Source of the DNA: SSF14 sp046331245 | Lineage (GTDB): Bacteria; Actinomycetota; Acidimicrobiia; Acidimicrobiales; Microtrichaceae | Length of the DNA stretch: 64,000 nt | Direction: 5' to 3' | Assembly (NCBI GenBank): GCA_046331245.1 | Contig: JAXLRH010000003.1 | Coordinates: 248,001-312,000, forward strand | Part shown: in pieces, positions 62,334 through 64,000 of the stretch | Numbering within the stretch: position 1 is the first letter of the stretch | Layout of the letters: each line of letters opens with the position of its first letter | The notes under the pieces: generated by a model | Databases searched by the model: none | Seen by the model: only the letters and a program-made list of their open reading frames with translations | Told to the model about the DNA's origin: nothing | Position numbers and translations under genes: made by a program

Positions 62334-63590
62334 ATGACCGTCACGAACGACCGACTCGAGGGCATCGACCTGCTCGCCGGCACCTGGGGGCGCGGCGTCC
62401 CCCACGACCAGTTCGACATCCTGCGCCGCGAGGCGCCGGTGTACTGGCATCCCGAGCCGGCCGATCGTGGCCCCGGCTTCTGGGCCGTCACCAAGCACGA
62501 CGACGTGCGCACCGTCAGCCGCGACAGCGAGACGTACTCCTCCGAGCTCGGCGGCACGTTCATCCCCGACCAGGACGAGGAGGCCCTCGCCCAGCTGCGG
62601 CTCACGATCCTCAACATGGACCCGCCGAAGCACCACCGCTATCGCCACCTGGTGTCGCGCGGGTTCACGCCCCGGGTCATCGGCAAGCTGGTGGACGACA
62701 TCGGGCAGCGGGCCGCGAAGGTCGTCGACGACGTCATCGAGCGCGGCGAGTGCGAGTTCGTCGAGGACATCGCCGCCCAGGTCCCCGTGCAGATGATCTG
62801 CGAGATGATCGGCCTCGAGCCGGAGCAGTGGCCGCGCATGTTCGAGATCTCGAACCAGCTCATCGGCTCCATGGACGACCCCGACTTCCAGGTGGAGGAG
62901 GGCGAGCAGATGCTCGCGGCGATGGAGATCTACGCCCTCTGCGACGAGGTCGCCGCCGATCGCCGCAAGAACCCCCGCGACGACATCATGACGGCGCTGG
63001 TCAACGCGGAGATCGACGGTGAGCGGCTCGACGACCTCGAGCTCAACCTGTTCTTCGTCACCCTGGTCGTGGCCGGCAACGAGACCACGCGCAACCTCAT
63101 CAACCACTCGATGCTGGCGTTGATCGATCACCCCGACCAGGCGCAGCGACTCCGCGACGATCCCTCCCTGTGGGACACCGGCGTCGAGGAGATGCTGCGG
63201 TGGGGCAGCTCGATCCACAACTTCCGGCGCACTGCGAGCCGCGACGTCGTGCTCCGTGACACCCCGATCGCCGAGGGCGACAAGGTGGTCATCTACTACG
63301 CCTCCGCCAACCGCGACGAGGACGTGTTCGAGGACCCGCACCGCTTCGACGTCGGCCGCACCCCGAACGACCACGTGACGTTCGGGGGCGGCGGCGTGCA
63401 CTACTGCCTGGGTGCGAGCCTCGCCCGCACGGAGATCCGGGCCACGATGCGTCAGCTCGTGGAGCGGATCCCGGATCTGTCGCTGGCCGGTCCCGTCGAC
63501 CGGCTGCACTCGGACTTCGTGAACGGGGTGAAGCGCATGCCCGTGCGCTTCACCCCGGGTCCACGACTCAGTGGATCGGCGTCGAGCTGA
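62334..63590 (+). CDS. cytochrome P450 monooxygenase
   Basis: A 418-residue bacterial soluble P450. The I-helix oxygen-binding motif is VVAGNETTRN near residue 247. The ExxR motif is EEMLRW near 286. The heme loop is FGGGGVHYCLGASLAR with Cys358 as the heme ligand. The N-terminal region (DILRREAPVYWHPE; DPPKHHRYRHLVSRGFTP) resembles the actinobacterial CYP125/CYP142/CYP124-like group, which oxidises steroid or fatty side chains. That specificity is a guess. No ferredoxin gene is adjacent. ATG at 62334 with TAGTCT upstream. The 3' end overlaps the convergent gene by 23 bases. Confidence 0.93.
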   Translation: MTVTNDRLEGIDLLAGTWGRGVPHDQFDILRREAPVYWHPEPADRGPGFWAVTKHDDVRTVSRDSETYSSELGGTFIPDQDEEALAQLRLTILNMDPPKHHRYRHLVSRGFTPRVIGKLVDDIGQRAAKVVDDVIERGECEFVEDIAAQVPVQMICEMIGLEPEQWPRMFEISNQLIGSMDDPDFQVEEGEQMLAAMEIYALCDEVAADRRKNPRDDIMTALVNAEIDGERLDDLELNLFFVTLVVAGNETTRNLINHSMLALIDHPDQAQRLRDDPSLWDTGVEEMLRWGSSIHNFRRTASRDVVLRDTPIAEGDKVVIYYASANRDEDVFEDPHRFDVGRTPNDHVTFGGGGVHYCLGASLARTEIRATMRQLVERIPDLSLAGPVDRLHSDFVNGVKRMPVRFTPGPRLSGSASS

Positions 63591-64000
63591 ACACCGGGCT
63601 CGGCGACACGTAGCACGAGGTCGGCACCGTGATGCCGAACAGCACGATCAGCACGTTGAAGGTGATGCCCGGGTTCGAGTAGCTGTTCCCGGCCAGGATC
63701 GTGTCGATCGTCGAGTTGACCGCGCCCGTGGCCTTCAGCGTGAGCGTGATGGTGGGCAGCGTCGCCACCGTGCCGGCGTTGAGGTTGCCCGGGACCGTGA
63801 GGGTGATGATGCCCGCGGACTGGACGACCGTCGGGGTGCCCGTGCCGATGTTGGAGGCACCGCTCAGCGTCGCCGAGACGAAGCTGCTGTTGGCCGGAAC
63901 CGGGAACTTGATCTTGACCTGGTTGAGGTTCTGCAGCGTCTGACCGCCGGCCGACGTCGGGATCGTCATCGGATCGGGCGTGATCTTCACGACGAAGTTC
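63568..64000 (-). CDS. hypothetical secreted-type protein, C-terminal part
   Basis: The gene enters the window from the right end; about 143 C-terminal residues are visible. They are beta-rich, with Thr/Ser/Val/Ile repeats (VKIKFPVPANSSFVSATLSG; GIITLTVPGNLNAGTVATL; ITLTLKATGAVNSTIDTIL) resembling an adhesin- or Ig-like domain exposed outside the cell. One cysteine (PTSCYVSP) is close to the end. I cannot name the family without the N-terminus. It overlaps the P450 gene by 23 bases. Confidence 0.65.
   Translation of the reverse strand, partial: NFVVKITPDPMTIPTSAGGQTLQNLNQVKIKFPVPANSSFVSATLSGASNIGTGTPTVVQSAGIITLTVPGNLNAGTVATLPTITLTLKATGAVNSTIDTILAGNSYSNPGITFNVLIVLFGITVPTSCYVSPSPVFSSTPIH

Noticed and set aside
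62334..63590. P450 as the extra CvnE of the conservon
   Set aside because: It is about 25 kb from cvnABCD, on the other strand, with its own promoter and neighbours of unrelated function.

Overview
The window reads as a high-G+C actinobacterial chromosome, most likely from the class Acidimicrobiia (Ilumatobacter/Iamia-like). The markers are a DUF222-HNH protein, a complete cvnA-B-C-D conservon, an AftD-type arabinofuranosyltransferase, a DinB/mycothiol-type maleylpyruvate isomerase family protein, a type III glutamine synthetase, and a small membrane protein with a WWMASDGEWYPPE N-terminus that I associate with Acidimicrobiia. The taxonomic call is inference. Coding density is very high: apart from the unreliable patch at about 43.3-44.7 kb, no stretch over 300 bases lacks a gene, and six convergent pairs overlap at their 3' ends. 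I see no tRNA, rRNA, CRISPR array, transposase or phage gene.

Region 1 (0.5-29.9 kb) is a cell-envelope glycan locus with genes interleaved on both strands. It holds a FAD oxidoreductase of the amine-oxidase/mutase-like type, five acyltransferase-3 (OafA-like) proteins of four different architectures, a polyprenol-phosphate mannosyltransferase-like GT2, four GT-C-like multi-pass membrane proteins, a large AftD-like protein with two discoidin-type domains, a SAM methyltransferase, a GT4 glycosyltransferase and an alpha/beta hydrolase. Two acyltransferases are unusual: one carries two SGNH domains in series, the first without its catalytic residues, and one is a tandem fusion of two complete acyltransferase-3 domains. 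Two small exported proteins and the DUF222-HNH gene sit inside this locus.

Region 2 (30-38.3 kb) is signalling: a lipoprotein of lower G+C, a cytosolic GGDEF-EAL protein with one altered EAL metal ligand, a GT2, the conservon (sensor kinase, roadblock, DUF742, GTPase) with overlapping or closely spaced genes, and a divergent DUF4388 protein. Region 3 (38.4-45.8 kb) holds gltBD and a CapA-like protein. The 5' parts of both gltB and capA, on opposite strands, are broken by many small indels within one 1.4-kb patch, which looks like a low-quality consensus rather than biology. Region 4 (45.9-53.4 kb) has an M18 aminopeptidase and a five-gene operon ending in MoxR-DUF58-transglutaminase, headed by two proteins of unknown function. 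Region 5 (53.5-64 kb) holds a small membrane protein, glutamine synthetase III, an anchored protein, an atypical response regulator, aldo/keto reductase, glutathione peroxidase, a cell-wall amidase, a DinB-family protein, DUF1697, a cytochrome P450 and a truncated secreted protein.

A recurrent sequence signal runs through the window: a TANNNT hexamer, most often TAGC-T or TAGCAT, lies 6-9 bases upstream of the start codon of at least fourteen genes that lack a Shine-Dalgarno sequence. This is what leaderless transcription would look like, and I used it to choose several starts. A second signal is a palindrome family with core GGGGTTCGTTGTG, present at 38.36 kb and 45.79 kb.
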